Below, piece after piece: positions 39,090-48,792 of a DNA stretch of 64,000 nt. A program made the position numbers and the translations under genes. How positions within the stretch are numbered: position 1 is the first letter of the stretch; the number at the start of each line of letters is the position of its first letter. Source of the stretch: Roseovarius sp. MMSF_3359 (lineage in GTDB: Bacteria > Pseudomonadota > Alphaproteobacteria > Rhodobacterales > Rhodobacteraceae); NCBI RefSeq assembly GCF_030733385.1, contig NZ_JASHJC010000001.1:372001-436000 (forward strand), in the 5' to 3' direction. Below the pieces are notes generated by a model that saw only the letters and a list, made by a program, of their open reading frames with translations, did no database searches and was not told where the DNA came from.

Positions 39090-39494
39090 ATGATCGGACG
39101 CCTCAATCACGTTGCCATCGCCGTTCCGGATCTCGACGCGGCCGCGGCCCAGTATCGCAATGCCCTGGGCGCCAATGTCGGCGCGCCGCAGGACGAACCG
39201 GACCACGGCGTCACGGTCATTTTCATCGAATTGCCCAACACCAAGATCGAGCTTCTCTATCCTCTGGGTGATGACAGCCCGATCAATGGTTTCCTGGAAA
39301 AGAACCCTGCGGGCGGTATTCACCATGTCTGCTACGAGGTCGAAGACATCATCGCTGCGCGCGATCACCTGCAGGAAACCGGTGCCCGTGTTCTGGGCAG
39401 TGGTGAACCCAAGATCGGCGCGCATGGCAAGCCGGTTCTCTTTCTGCACCCGAAGGATTTCAACGGTTGCCTGGTTGAGTTGGAGCAGGTCTGA
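39090..39494 (+). CDS. mce: Methylmalonyl-CoA epimerase
   Basis: The 134-residue glyoxalase-fold enzyme interconverts (2R)- and (2S)-methylmalonyl-CoA in propionate degradation. Seen are IGRLNHVAIAVPDLDAA with the metal-binding His, the EPDHGVTVIFIELPNTKIELL strand, GGIHHVCYEV and the final CLVELEQV with its Glu ligand. It is preceded by AGAAGGAAG and overlaps the DUF1467 gene by one base (TGATG), an arrangement common in Rhodobacterales. Confidence 0.93.
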   Translation: MIGRLNHVAIAVPDLDAAAAQYRNALGANVGAPQDEPDHGVTVIFIELPNTKIELLYPLGDDSPINGFLEKNPAGGIHHVCYEVEDIIAARDHLQETGARVLGSGEPKIGAHGKPVLFLHPKDFNGCLVELEQV

Positions 39495-39766
39495 TGGGTA
39501 TCGCGTCGGGAATTGTCCTCTACCTGGTTTTTTGGTTCATGACCTTCCTTGTGGCGCTGCCGATCCGTATCCAAACCCAGGGCGAGGCCGGAGAGATTGT
39601 CCCCGGGACCCATGACGGATCACCGCAGAAACACCACCTGAAGAAAAAGGCGGTGATCACCACCATCGTGGCGGGCGTTTTCTGGGCGATTGCGGCTTAC
39701 ATCATCATCACCGGTACAATCACGGTCCGCGACATCGACATGTTTAACCGCATGGGCGGGTCGTAG
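39494..39766 (+). CDS. DUF1467 family membrane protein
   Basis: The 90-residue inner-membrane protein has two helices (about 3-22 and 52-74) with a short loop between them containing the family motif LPIRIQTQGEAGEIVPGTHDGSP. The start overlaps the mce stop, so it is translationally coupled. Function is unknown; it is repeatedly found next to mce in alphaproteobacteria. Confidence 0.87.
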   Translation: MGIASGIVLYLVFWFMTFLVALPIRIQTQGEAGEIVPGTHDGSPQKHHLKKKAVITTIVAGVFWAIAAYIIITGTITVRDIDMFNRMGGS

Positions 39767-39812
39767 GGCCGGTCGTCTAGTTGTGACCTGTGCCAGGACT
39801 GCTTTGTGGACT

Positions 39813-40020
39813 AACCGGACATCCGATAACGAGCCGTGCGATGGCCAGATCGCGGGACGGCGATCAACAGTTGTCAGATGCACCTTATCTTTGCCAAGTC
39901 CGAAAAACCAAAATTCGTTGCGCAACCACTCCAAATCGCCAGCCCTTGCGGGCGGTCTGGCGATCGCGCGGCGGCCTGCGGCCTCGATTCCGCGCGGGGA
40001 TCGAACTCGAACGTCCACAA
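39813..40020. repeat. Family-B MITE-like element, copy 1
   Basis: This copy is about 208 bases. Inner inverted arms lie at 39834-39853 (CCGTGCGATGGCCAGATCGC) and 39952-39971 (GCGGTCTGGCGATCGCGCGG; three mismatches). Outer ends (ACCGGACAT and ACGTCCACA) are degenerate. The centre TTATCTTTGCCAAGT and AGCCCTTGCGGGCGGTCTGG are shared with the copy at 49638-49837. The 398-base gap between DUF1467 and the EI24 gene holds no other gene that I can support. Confidence 0.75.
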
Positions 40021-40164
40021 TAGGCTGCAACGGACCCATCTAAAGTCTGCCCTCCACCTTCTTGCCCGAGATGCTTTGGCTGTCAGGGGCGGATCCCTCG
40101 ACCGGCCAGCGTACGCAGCGCGGCGAACCATAGAAAGTATGCGCTCGAAGTAACCTTGGGCTTC

Positions 40165-40875
40165 TCAGATGCCCGGAGACCTTCGACCCTTCGCCGCGAT
40201 CGCATGATAGATATGCGTGAAGGTCGCGGCGCCCAGAATGGGGATGATCAGGTTGACCAGCGGGAGAGAGAGCGGCATCGCCATCAGGATACCCGCCATC
40301 CAGATCGTGCCGCGGTTTTCCTTGCGCAGCGCGGTGGCTTTCGTCCGCCCCAAGCGCCGCATCGCGGCTAGTTGAAAATACTCCATGCCCAGCAGATAGC
40401 CGTTCAACCCCCAGAAAATGAAGATCGCGGCGGGCGGGATGAGCAGGTAGACAACGATTGCCAGGATGTTGGCCGCAATCAGGATACCAAGAAAGTTCAC
40501 TGTATCGCGCAGCCCGTCCCAGAACGAGACCTTTGGGGCAGGGGGGAGTTGCGGATAGTGCTTGTCCTCGACCGCCTTTGCTACCTCGTCAAGGAAAAGC
40601 GAGGTGATTGCCGAGGCGACAGGTACCATCAGGAACACCGACAGGATCAGCATCAAAAAGAAACTGCTCCAGCCGAGGAGGTCATCGAGCCAGGTGACCG
40701 TCCCGATCAGCGGCAATTCGGCGCCGTCACCAACCGCCCATTGCAGGAAACCGAGAAAGGCGGCGTAGACGGCGACCAGCAATGCCAGCGTCAGGCCCAC
40801 GCCCAGCAGCAGAACCTTGCGAAATCGCGGATCGCCGATCTGCGACAGCGCCTTGAAAAATGCACTGAATATCAT
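40165..40875 (-). CDS. EI24 domain membrane protein (CysZ-like)
   Basis: The 236-residue protein has about four to five helices and the EI24/CysZ family layout (IFSAFFKALSQIGDPRFRKV at the start, EYFQLAAMRRLGRTKATALRKENR near the end). Some members move sulfate; others are uncharacterised, so transport of sulfate is only possible. It overlaps the upstream nitroreductase gene by 4 bases (ATGA). Confidence 0.82.
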   Translation of the reverse strand: MIFSAFFKALSQIGDPRFRKVLLLGVGLTLALLVAVYAAFLGFLQWAVGDGAELPLIGTVTWLDDLLGWSSFFLMLILSVFLMVPVASAITSLFLDEVAKAVEDKHYPQLPPAPKVSFWDGLRDTVNFLGILIAANILAIVVYLLIPPAAIFIFWGLNGYLLGMEYFQLAAMRRLGRTKATALRKENRGTIWMAGILMAMPLSLPLVNLIIPILGAATFTHIYHAIAAKGRRSPGI

Positions 40876-41450
40876 GTGTTTATCCAGGAAATGACCTGAT
40901 CGGCGTCGGGGCGCGGGCGCTCCGGTGGTGGCGAGGTCTCGGTCCCGATATGAATGAAACCTGCGATCCGCTCGTTGGCGGCAAGCGACAGGGCCTGCTT
41001 GGCAAAGGTCCGGTCATGACTGGCCCAACCGCTCAGCCAGTTCGCGCCCCAGCCACTGGCGAGTGCCGCGTTGAGCAGGGCGAGGCATACGGCCCCTGCC
41101 GAGTAGCTTTGTTCGATAGCGGGGATCTTGGGCGAGGGTTTTTGCACCTCGATCACCGCCACGGCAAGGTCTGCGTTTCCGAACTGGCCCTGCGCCTTGG
41201 TGATCTCTTCCGGGGCCCTTCCGAGCCGTGCGCCGGTCTCCGGGATCAGCGCGGCCAATCGTTGCAACGCGGCGCTTTCAAGCACGATGAGCCGCCAGGG
41301 TTCGAGCTTGCCGTGATCGGGGCTGCGCAGGGCGGCCTGCAGGATCGGTTTAAGCTCGTCGCGTGTTGGCACCGGGCCGGTCAGGGTCTTTGCCGGTCGC
41401 GAGCGGCGGGTCAGGAGAAAGTCCAGCGCGGCGGGGTTGGGATCGGGCAT
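40872..41450 (-). CDS. Nitroreductase family protein
   Basis: The 192-residue FMN enzyme has LLTRRSRPAKTL (phosphate-binding Arg at the start), RSPDHGKLEPWRLIVLE, and GAVCLALLNAALASGWGANWLSGWA. It resembles the YdjA-type small nitroreductases. The natural substrate is unknown. It is the first gene of a two-gene unit with the EI24 protein; the start overlaps nothing upstream. Confidence 0.9.
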   Translation of the reverse strand: MPDPNPAALDFLLTRRSRPAKTLTGPVPTRDELKPILQAALRSPDHGKLEPWRLIVLESAALQRLAALIPETGARLGRAPEEITKAQGQFGNADLAVAVIEVQKPSPKIPAIEQSYSAGAVCLALLNAALASGWGANWLSGWASHDRTFAKQALSLAANERIAGFIHIGTETSPPPERPRPDADQVISWINT

Positions 41451-41640
41451 GGTGTCCTCGGGATGGTATGCGTTGCGCTACATGTCGGGGGTCGCACCGC
41501 GGACGTCAAGAGCGATTGGCGGCGGGGTCCGTGGCGCCCATGCCGGCGATCTCCCACCGTCGCCCTTCGTCGATAAGAAAGTGGCGGTGTGGTCTCGGGT
41601 CGGAACGTTCCATAAATCCGAGAAATGCCCGCTTGCAGGG

Positions 41641-41880
41641 CTATTTCTTGTTCTGTGCCAGAGAGTAAACCCCCTCCGGCAGGTTCAGCGCCGCCCCAAG
41701 ATCGCGGAGCTGCGCCATCGACAGGGTGATCTTGTGGGTCTTGTCGTCGCGCGGGTCATATTGCTCGATTGTCACGCATTCCTCGAACGCATTGACGATC
41801 ACATCCTCTTGCAACGGGGCCGCGCCGTCATCGACAAGCGTCACCACCGTGGCGTCAAATTCATGCTCGATTGAAAACAT
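41641..41880 (-). CDS. Hypothetical protein, 79 residues
   Basis: A compact acidic protein starting MFSIEHEFDATVVTLVDDG, with alternating strands and a C-terminal helix (LSMAQLRDLGAALNLPEG). No family is recognised with certainty. The ATG at 41880 fits the codon use; the open frame continues to 41970. It diverges from the M48 protease gene by 120 bases. The 190-base gap to the nitroreductase gene has nothing that I recognise. Confidence 0.7.
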   Translation of the reverse strand: MFSIEHEFDATVVTLVDDGAAPLQEDVIVNAFEECVTIEQYDPRDDKTHKITLSMAQLRDLGAALNLPEGVYSLAQNKK

Positions 41881-42000
41881 ACCGACACCCTGCCGCGCTC
41901 GGCCAGTCTTTGCAAGCGTCGTGACTTTGCAGCAATCGGGGTGGCACCGGCGGCAATCCCTGCTAAACATAGGGGGTCAGTTTGTTGTGAGGATCTCCAG

Positions 42001-42711
42001 ATGCGTTGGATCGCCCTAGCATGCGCCGTTGCCCTGTCGGGCTGTGTTGCAACCACCCAAGCACCGCAACCCACCAAACCCACGCCGACCCGGCAAGCGG
42101 CCAAGAAACCCACCGTGCCGAACAAGTCGCAAATGGCGTCCTTCTCGCGCGTTGTCCGCACGATGGAGCCCGTGGCCGAACGTGAATGCCGACGCCGCGC
42201 CCGTGGCATGAATTGCGATTTCAAAATTGTCGTGGATGACCGTCCCGGCCAGCCCGCCAACGCCTTCCAGACGCTGGACAAATCCGGCCGCCCGATTCTT
42301 GCTTTCAACCTTGCCTTCATTGCCCAGGCCCGTAACCAGCATGAACTGGCCTTCGTCATGGGGCACGAGGCCGCGCACCACATTTCGGGCCATATCGCGC
42401 GGCAGCGCCAGAACGCCACCGCCGGCGCCATCCTGCTCGGCGGGATAGCGGCCATCACCGGTGCCGGATCGGGGACGATCAGCTCGGCGCAGGATATCGG
42501 GGCGGCCGTGGGCGCGCGCACCTATTCCAAGGATTTCGAGCTTGAAGCCGATGCGCTTGGCACGGTCATTACCAAGCGCGCGGGCTATGACCCGGTCAAG
42601 GGCGCGCAATTCTTCACGCAGATCCCCGACCCGGGCAATCGCTTCCTCGGCACGCACCCGCCCAATGCAAAGCGGATGGAGACGGTCATTCGGGTGAACA
42701 ACAGCCTCTGA
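42001..42711 (+). CDS. M48 family metalloprotease, lipoprotein
   Basis: The 236-residue protein has a lipoprotein signal (lipobox LSGC, Cys15) and a zinc protease domain with HEAAH at residues 122-126 and a downstream FELEADALG that supplies the third ligand. It resembles the short periplasmic M48 proteases (YcaL/LoiP-like) that clear misfolded outer-membrane proteins. The start at 42001 gives the signal; the frame is open to 41941. The stop overlaps the next start (TGATG). Confidence 0.88.
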   Translation: MRWIALACAVALSGCVATTQAPQPTKPTPTRQAAKKPTVPNKSQMASFSRVVRTMEPVAERECRRRARGMNCDFKIVVDDRPGQPANAFQTLDKSGRPILAFNLAFIAQARNQHELAFVMGHEAAHHISGHIARQRQNATAGAILLGGIAAITGAGSGTISSAQDIGAAVGARTYSKDFELEADALGTVITKRAGYDPVKGAQFFTQIPDPGNRFLGTHPPNAKRMETVIRVNNSL

Positions 42712-43064
42712 TGCGCCAACTGACCGGCGTTATCAGTGACCGCGGCTCGAAATATGCCGTCTCGGGCGGTGTTGCGGCTGACCGCGCCGATGTGGACAGA
42801 TTTCTCAAGACGCTGAAAAAGGACAAGAAGTTCGCGCGGGCCACGCATAATAGTTGGGCCGTGCTGCTCGCCGATGGCACGCCCCTCAAGGGGGACGATG
42901 GTGAAGCCGGGGCGGGTATGGTGATCCTGCGGATGCTCGAACGCGAAGACCTTCGCGATCATGTGATCGTCGTGACCCGATGGTATGGCGGGAAGCACCT
43001 GGGCGGAGACCGTTTTCGCCATGTGCAGGATTGTGTGCACGCCTACCTCGCCGACGGAAGGTGA
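42711..43064 (+). CDS. Short YigZ/IMPACT N-terminal domain protein
   Basis: The 117-residue product matches only the N-terminal UPF0029 domain of YigZ/IMPACT proteins (FARATHNSWAVLLADG, DDGEAGAGMVILRMLE, VVTRWYGGKHLGGDRFRHVQD). Typical members are about 200 residues; the C-terminal domain is missing here without obvious remains downstream. It is coupled to the M48 gene. Role unknown. Confidence 0.8.
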   Translation: MRQLTGVISDRGSKYAVSGGVAADRADVDRFLKTLKKDKKFARATHNSWAVLLADGTPLKGDDGEAGAGMVILRMLEREDLRDHVIVVTRWYGGKHLGGDRFRHVQDCVHAYLADGR

Positions 43065-43171
43065 CCCGCGCCGGTTGACATAGGTCAATGCCCGCTGCTT
43101 TCGCGGCGCGGTATCCTCATCTGTGCAACGCTCGTCGTCCCGGGCGTTCCCGGCAAGAGGAGACATGCCGA

Positions 43172-43438
43172 ATGACCAATCAAAAGACACTCCGCCGCCA
43201 TGCTGAGCTGGTGGACCGCATGGCCACGACGCTGGGCCTTGATCTGGAGGAGCTGGCGATGGCCGGGCAGATCAGGTTCGACACCTTAAGTGACGCTGTT
43301 CTGAAGTGCACCGGTTGCTCGAACGCCGAAGGGTGCGCACATTGGCTGTCGATGCAGAAGGGGATTGCCCCCGCGACACCTGACATGTGCTGCAACGCCG
43401 ATCTGTTTCAGATGTTGAAGGATGGCAAGGCGGTCTGA
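43172..43438 (+). CDS. DUF6455-like small cysteine-containing protein
   Basis: The 88-residue protein has a helical N-terminus and a cysteine set CTGCSNAEGCAHW followed by MCCNADLF. The pattern suggests metal or redox binding and fits the DUF6455 family of alphaproteobacteria. An AGAGGAG site lies 10 bases before the ATG. It ends 21 bases from the convergent Hly-III gene. Confidence 0.72.
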   Translation: MTNQKTLRRHAELVDRMATTLGLDLEELAMAGQIRFDTLSDAVLKCTGCSNAEGCAHWLSMQKGIAPATPDMCCNADLFQMLKDGKAV

Positions 43439-43459
43439 CCCGCAGGTATTTGGCGTGGT

Positions 43460-44101
43460 TTACCCCGCCACCGCCAGCGCGCTTGAAACCGCGAAAAAGA
43501 GGCATGTGGAGGCGATCAGCACAAACCCGTGCCAGATCGCGGTCGCGTAACGCAGCCCTTCCCAGCTATAGAAAATGACCCCGGCGGTGTAGATCAGCCC
43601 GCCCGCGACCACGAGGCTGGTGCTGTAGAAGGGGAGTTTTTCGACCAGTGGAATAAAGATCGCGATACCGATCCATCCCAGGGCGACATAGGGAAACCAC
43701 CCGGTTGTCATCCGGCCCGGCGCAGCGCGCAGTTTGCTGGCGGCACCGGTGAGCGCCAAGGCCCAGACACAGGCCAGCACGACATAGCCGAAGGTCGTGT
43801 TCAGCACGACACTGAGCGGGGTAAATGTGCCGGCAATCTTGAAATAGATGGCCGCATGGTCAATCCGGCGCAGGATCGGACGGGCGGGCGTGTAGGCGGC
43901 AATATGGTAAACAGCCGAGGCCGTCAGCATCGAGACCAGTGCCGCAGAATAGACGCAGGTGGCCGCGAAAGTCACGCCCGTCATCTGTCCGGAGAAGTTC
44001 TTAAAAATGATGCAGACCCCGACCAGCGCCGCAACAACACCCAGCACGTGGATTGCCACATCGGCAATACGCTCTGAACGGGTGTACACTGGATACGACA
44101 T
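43460..44101 (-). CDS. Hly-III (PAQR-like) family membrane protein
   Basis: The 213-residue protein has seven hydrophobic helices and the family residues SAVYHIAAY, RRIDHAAIYFKIAGTFTP and WHGFVLIAS, whose His and Asp form a metal site in the membrane. Members are called haemolysin III or PAQR-related, but their bacterial role is unclear. It begins MSYPVYTRSERIADVAIH. Confidence 0.87.
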   Translation of the reverse strand: MSYPVYTRSERIADVAIHVLGVVAALVGVCIIFKNFSGQMTGVTFAATCVYSAALVSMLTASAVYHIAAYTPARPILRRIDHAAIYFKIAGTFTPLSVVLNTTFGYVVLACVWALALTGAASKLRAAPGRMTTGWFPYVALGWIGIAIFIPLVEKLPFYSTSLVVAGGLIYTAGVIFYSWEGLRYATAIWHGFVLIASTCLFFAVSSALAVAG

Positions 44102-44380
44102 TACGGGTTACACACTCCTGTTAACACTTTAACGTATAAGTCTCCGTCCAACCTAACAGAATTGTGTCAATATACTGTTTCCGTTACGTCACTCCAATAT
44201 CGTGACGAAGGTGCAACATATGGTGGTCTTGGCCAGCTCAACATCTATACACGGGTGATCATTAACGAGCCGCGCGCACCCATTGCGCATTCGCGGATTT
44301 CATGCCCATTCGCCGTTGTGGTTAACCAATTCCCTTTGCGGATTGATGGACGTGTCCCACCCGCCGGATTGACCTTTGTC
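44102..44380. other. Intergenic region between the Hly-III and DUF1444-like genes
   Basis: This gap of 279 bases is AT-richer than its flanks. A 6-bp inverted repeat CGTCAC-N9-GTGACG lies at about 44195-44215. No gene is supported; a plus-strand frame at 44162-44497 runs into the neighbouring gene and has no family. Confidence 0.4.
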
Positions 44381-45241
44381 TCAGTCAATCACGTTCCAGG
44401 CACCATCGCGCCATTCATAAACCAGATCGGAAACCGGGTAGGACAGATCGGGGGAAATATCGGTCAAGAAATCCTTCAGGTACGCCGCGCTCCCTGATTG
44501 AGAACTGTCCACGAAAATCACCAGGTCGCGCGCGGGTACGGCCATCATCACCGTTCCGATTTGGTCATCAATCGCCTGCCAAAGCGGTGAGAACGTGACC
44601 AGGGAGGATTCGTAGAATCCATCAAGAACCAGGAAGTAAACACGGTCTCCTTCGATCTTGAGGTCCTGATACTTCCGTTCCAGGTTTTCCTGCGCTTTGT
44701 GCTGGAGTAAGGCAGCATCCTGACCAAGTTCGGCCGCGTTTTCCTTGGTCAGGTAAGAAACCGACGTTTCACTGTCGATCACATACAGGATGTAACTGTC
44801 GCCCAGCGTCCCTGCGACAAATGGATCAGGTGTTTCATCTTCCGGTCCCTGGTGCGCGAGGTAGTCGCGGTGCCGGATCACCGGCAGAAGGCGGTCGAGA
44901 TCAGCAAGCTCAATGTCCTTGTCGGATTGAATCAGCCCGGACAGGGTTGCCTGAACATGAAAGTCAAAAATGTCCTGACGATCTGCGTCAGTGTCCGCGG
45001 TTATCAGTTTCTGGTGCAAGTTGTCAGGAAAGGCGAACACCTCCTCGCCATCCTCAAGCACGATGATCAGCTTGTTTTCCTCCGTGTCGATCGTCGCCGA
45101 AGCAACCTCCTCCATCGCGCGGTAGGCCTTCGCCATCATGCGCAGGGTTTCCGCCTGGCTGTCGGGCTTCGTGAGGTCTGCCAAAACAATCGCGGGCCAA
45201 AAGATGGCGTAGATCAGGAGGATTGCCAGGTCTTTCTTCAC
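44381..45241 (-). CDS. DUF1444-like protein with N-terminal signal
   Basis: About 286 residues. An N-terminal hydrophobic segment ([17 protein letters not shown]) looks like a signal peptide. The body has [32 protein letters not shown] and [15 protein letters not shown], the pattern of DUF1444 (YtpQ-like) proteins. Function unknown. The GTG at 45241 overlaps the rimO stop (GTGA), a classic coupled start; a TTG at 45256 is the alternative. Confidence 0.75.
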   Translation of the reverse strand: MKKDLAILLIYAIFWPAIVLADLTKPDSQAETLRMMAKAYRAMEEVASATIDTEENKLIIVLEDGEEVFAFPDNLHQKLITADTDADRQDIFDFHVQATLSGLIQSDKDIELADLDRLLPVIRHRDYLAHQGPEDETPDPFVAGTLGDSYILYVIDSETSVSYLTKENAAELGQDAALLQHKAQENLERKYQDLKIEGDRVYFLVLDGFYESSLVTFSPLWQAIDDQIGTVMMAVPARDLVIFVDSSQSGSAAYLKDFLTDISPDLSYPVSDLVYEWRDGAWNVID

Positions 45242-46608
45242 AAGAGACGTCCCCAAAGGTCATACTCCCCGGCCTCGTCCACTTCGACGGTGACAATCTC
45301 CCCGACGCGCAAACCTTCGGTGCTGTCGTCGATGAAAAGGTTGCCGTCGATTTCGGGGGCATCGGCCTTGGTGCGACAGGTGGCGATGCCGTCATCGTCG
45401 ATCTCGTCCACGATCACTTCTTGGACGGAGCCGACCTTGGCGGCAAGTTTCTCCTCCGAAATGGCCTGCGCTTTTGTCATAAACCGATCCCAGCGGTCCT
45501 GTTTTACGTCGTCCGGCACATGATCGGGCAACGCGTTCGACCGCGCTCCTTCGACGTTTTCGTATTGAAAACAGCCGACGCGATCCAGTTGCGCCTCGTC
45601 CATCCAATCGAGCAGCGTTTGGAATTCAGCTTCAGTTTCCCCGGGATAGCCCACGATGAAGGTGCTGCGCAGGGTGATCTCCGGGCAGATTTCGCGCCAG
45701 GCGGCGATTTCGTCCAGTGTCTTGGCCGCCGCTGCGGGGCGGGCCATGCGCCGCAGCGTGTCCGGATGGGCGTGCTGGAACGGAATGTCCAGATAGGGCA
45801 GCACCAACCCCTCGGCCATCAAGGGGATAAGCTGCTGCACATGCGGGTAGGGGTAGACGTAGTGCAACCGCACCCAGGCCCCGAGTGAGCCCAGATCCCG
45901 CGCCAGATCGGTGATATGGGCGCGGTGGCCGCGGTCCTCGGCATGTTTGATGTCGACACCATAGGCCGAGGTGTCCTGCGAGATCACCAACAGTTCCTTC
46001 ACGCCGTTTTCAATAAGCTTTTCCGCTTCCCGCATCACCGCATGGGCCGGACGGCTGGCCAATCGGCCGCGCATGTCGGGGATAATGCAGAACTTGCACT
46101 TGTGATTACAACCCTCTGAAATCTTGAGGTAACTGTAATGCCTGGGGGTCAGCTTGATCCCCGCTGCCGGCAGTAGGTCGACAAACGGATCCGGGTTGGG
46201 CGGGACCGCAGTATGGACCGCATCAAGCACCTGTTCATATTGATGCGGGCCGGTCACGGCGAGCACTTTGGGGTGCGTTCCGGTGATGTATTCGGGCTCG
46301 GCACCGAGGCAGCCCGTGACCACCACCCTGCCATTCTCGGCAAGCGCCTCGCCGATGGCTTCAAGGCTTTCGGCCTTCGCGCTGTCGAGAAATCCGCAGG
46401 TGTTCACGATCACGGCGTCCGCGCCCGCGTAGTCGGGCGAAATTCCGTAACCCTCGGCCCTGAGCCGCGTGAGGATGCGCTCGCTGTCCACGAGGGCCTT
46501 GGGGCAGCCCAGCGAGACCATGCCAATCGTCGGCTGACCCTGACGCGGGGCATCCGAGATACGGGCGCGCGCAAGGTCCGGGCGCAGATCGGGAGGGTTC
46601 GTGCTCAT
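45238..46608 (-). CDS. rimO: Ribosomal protein S12 methylthiotransferase
   Basis: The 456-residue radical-SAM enzyme adds a methylthio group to Asp in S12. The UPF0004 domain holds C35, C71 and C100 for one Fe-S cluster; the radical-SAM motif CNHKCKFC is at residues 167-174; a TRAM domain (about 385-456) ends in EYDLWGRLL. TLGxPK-like [14 protein letters not shown] separates RimO from MiaB. It overlaps the downstream DUF1444-like gene by 4 bases. Confidence 0.94.
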   Translation of the reverse strand: MSTNPPDLRPDLARARISDAPRQGQPTIGMVSLGCPKALVDSERILTRLRAEGYGISPDYAGADAVIVNTCGFLDSAKAESLEAIGEALAENGRVVVTGCLGAEPEYITGTHPKVLAVTGPHQYEQVLDAVHTAVPPNPDPFVDLLPAAGIKLTPRHYSYLKISEGCNHKCKFCIIPDMRGRLASRPAHAVMREAEKLIENGVKELLVISQDTSAYGVDIKHAEDRGHRAHITDLARDLGSLGAWVRLHYVYPYPHVQQLIPLMAEGLVLPYLDIPFQHAHPDTLRRMARPAAAAKTLDEIAAWREICPEITLRSTFIVGYPGETEAEFQTLLDWMDEAQLDRVGCFQYENVEGARSNALPDHVPDDVKQDRWDRFMTKAQAISEEKLAAKVGSVQEVIVDEIDDDGIATCRTKADAPEIDGNLFIDDSTEGLRVGEIVTVEVDEAGEYDLWGRLL

Positions 46609-46713
46609 GGCACCGGCCTATACAGGGCTGAATTGGGCACGGGAAGGGGAAAGCGGTTGTTGCGCAGCCGGTCGCGGCCTACATTTCAATCATAAGAGGT
46701 GTGGGAGCGTCGC

Positions 46714-48687
46714 ATGAAATGGATCATTCGCCTGATCGGCTTGCTGGTGGTTATCATCGCCGTCCTTTTGGGGGCGCTGTTTTTCCTGCCGGGTGATCGG
46801 ATCGCCAAGATCGCCGCGGATCAGATCAATGCGATGACCGGTCGCCAGGTCGAGATGAGCGGCGAAACAACGCTGAGTTTCTATCCCGTTCTCGGCATAA
46901 GCACGGGCCGGGTTACGGTGGCCAATGCGGATTGGTCCGATGCGGGACCGATGTTTAGCGCCGACAGTTTCAAGGTGGGGGTTGATCCGTCGGTCATCTG
47001 GGGCGGCGATATCCGCATCACCGGGCTCGAGGCGGTGAACCCGACGATCCTGCTGGAACGGGCCGCCGATGGGCGGGTGAACTGGGAACTGGGTGTCGAA
47101 GGCGTGGCGCCTTCGGGAACCGCCGAACCCGGCAGCCCGGCGACATCGCGCGCCCTGGCGCTCACGCTCGACCGAGCTTTGATCACCGGCGCGACCCTGA
47201 CCTATATCGACCACGCCAGCGGGCAGCGCACGACGCTGCCCAATTCCGACTTTGATCTGCGGTGGCCCGCCTATCAGGGCGAGGCGACATTCGAGGCGAC
47301 GCTGCGTCCGGCGGGGCAGGATGTCGATATCTCCGGGCAATTGGGCACCGTTGCCAAGTTCATCGAGGGTGGAATTTCCGACATGTCCGCCTCGGTGACA
47401 GCGCCGGGCGGCACATTGGAGTTTCAAGGCCGCGGCGATACGAAACCGGAGCTGACCGGCAGGCTTGATGCGGATCTGAAGGATACAGCCAAGTTCCTGG
47501 CGTCCCTGGGCCTTGCAGGGGTGGAGATACCCAAGGGGCTGGGCCGTGCGCTGAAGGCCGGGGGCGACGTGACTTTCACGCAGGATTTGCGCGTGACCCT
47601 GCGCGACGGCACCGTGCAGCTCGATCACAACAACATGAGTGTGGCCGCCGATATCGCCATTGGCGGTGACAAGCCGAAGATCAATGCGCAACTCAGGGCC
47701 GGCGCGCTTGATTTCTCGGAACTGGCCAGTGGTAACAGTACGCCGGGCGGTGGCGGCAGCGGAGGCGGGCAGTCCACCGGTACGGCGGTTCAAAGCGGCT
47801 GGTCCAAGGACAGGATCGACGCCAGCGCCTTGGCCCTCGTCGATGGTGAGGTGGCACTGGTCGCAGACAAGCTCGATTTCGGGACGTTCAATTTTGGCAC
47901 CACGCGGATCCTCGCCACGATCGACAATTCCCGCGCCGTTTTCGGCCTGCGCGAGTTGCAGGGCTATGGCGGCACCGTGACCGGCGAATTCGTGGCCAAC
48001 AACCGCAATGGCCTGTCGGTGGGCGGGAACATGGCCGCCAAGGGGATCGACATGAAATCTCTGCTGACCGATGCGGCGGGGATCAATCGTTTTTCCACCA
48101 CCGGGACAGCGCGGCTGAAATTCCTGGGCGTGGGGCAATCGGTGGATGCGATCATGAAAAGCCTCAGCGGCAATGCTTCGGTGCGCACCGGCAATGGCCA
48201 TATCAGCGGCTTTGACCTCGACAAGCTCATGCGGTCGGGCAATGGCACCGGCGGCACAACGGTGTTCGACAGCCTCAGCGCCAGTTTCGCGATGGACAAG
48301 GGCCAGATGTTCAACAACGATTTGGCCATGTCCATGCCGCTGGCCAAGGCCACGGGGCAGGGGCGCATTGGTCTCGGCAATCAGGATATCGACTATACGT
48401 TCACGCCCTCGCTTCTGGCTGGCGAAAACACACGCGGGCTTGCCATTCCGGTGCGTATACATGGCCCCTGGTCCAGCCCGCGTTTCACGCCTGACCTGGA
48501 AAAGGCGATTGATCTCAACCTGAAGGAAGAGAAGAAGAAGTTGAAGAAGAAGGCCAAACAGGAGGCCAACAAACTTCTTCAGAAGGAGCTTGGTATTCAG
48601 GCCGAAGAAGGACAATCCGCCGAAGATGCGCTGCGCAAAAAGCTCGAAAAGGATGCCGCGCGCGAGCTGTTCAAACTCTTCGACTGA
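46714..48687 (+). CDS. AsmA family protein
   Basis: The 657-residue protein has one N-terminal membrane anchor (residues 6-25) and an AsmA-type periplasmic body (MTGRQVEMSGETTLSFYPVLG at the start; VVFDSLSASFAMDKGQMFNNDLAMSM near the end). AsmA-like proteins take part in moving or limiting phospholipids between the membranes. A Gly/Ser linker is at about 345-365. The C-terminus is very Lys/Glu-rich. The start at 46714 follows GTGGGAGCGTCGC. Confidence 0.87.
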   Translation: MKWIIRLIGLLVVIIAVLLGALFFLPGDRIAKIAADQINAMTGRQVEMSGETTLSFYPVLGISTGRVTVANADWSDAGPMFSADSFKVGVDPSVIWGGDIRITGLEAVNPTILLERAADGRVNWELGVEGVAPSGTAEPGSPATSRALALTLDRALITGATLTYIDHASGQRTTLPNSDFDLRWPAYQGEATFEATLRPAGQDVDISGQLGTVAKFIEGGISDMSASVTAPGGTLEFQGRGDTKPELTGRLDADLKDTAKFLASLGLAGVEIPKGLGRALKAGGDVTFTQDLRVTLRDGTVQLDHNNMSVAADIAIGGDKPKINAQLRAGALDFSELASGNSTPGGGGSGGGQSTGTAVQSGWSKDRIDASALALVDGEVALVADKLDFGTFNFGTTRILATIDNSRAVFGLRELQGYGGTVTGEFVANNRNGLSVGGNMAAKGIDMKSLLTDAAGINRFSTTGTARLKFLGVGQSVDAIMKSLSGNASVRTGNGHISGFDLDKLMRSGNGTGGTTVFDSLSASFAMDKGQMFNNDLAMSMPLAKATGQGRIGLGNQDIDYTFTPSLLAGENTRGLAIPVRIHGPWSSPRFTPDLEKAIDLNLKEEKKKLKKKAKQEANKLLQKELGIQAEEGQSAEDALRKKLEKDAARELFKLFD

Positions 48688-48792
48688 GGGCCGCGGTCAA
48701 ACCCGTTTTCACGTTCGCTTGAATTGTCGCCTTGGCCCTTTTCGCGGTGACCGCGCGGGGATTAGGAATAGTCATCACAAAAGGAGATGCCG

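Noticed and set aside
39836..40153. Short frames in the family-B repeats (also 49682-50026) sharing QIASPCGRSGDRAAACG
   Set aside because: The shared peptide comes from the repeat DNA itself; the frames run out into unrelated flanks and lack good ribosome sites.
44195..44215. CGTCAC-N9-GTGACG inverted repeat as an operator
   Set aside because: Only six bases per arm, one occurrence noticed, and no clear promoter beside it.
44162..44497. Plus-strand frame of 111 codons between the Hly-III and DUF1444-like genes
   Set aside because: It overlaps the end of a better-supported gene, lacks a ribosome site and has no family.
46690..48615. Long minus-strand frame of 641 codons opposite the AsmA gene
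   Set aside because: It mirrors the AsmA gene, its product is rich in Arg/His/Gly with no domain, and the plus-strand gene has clear family similarity.
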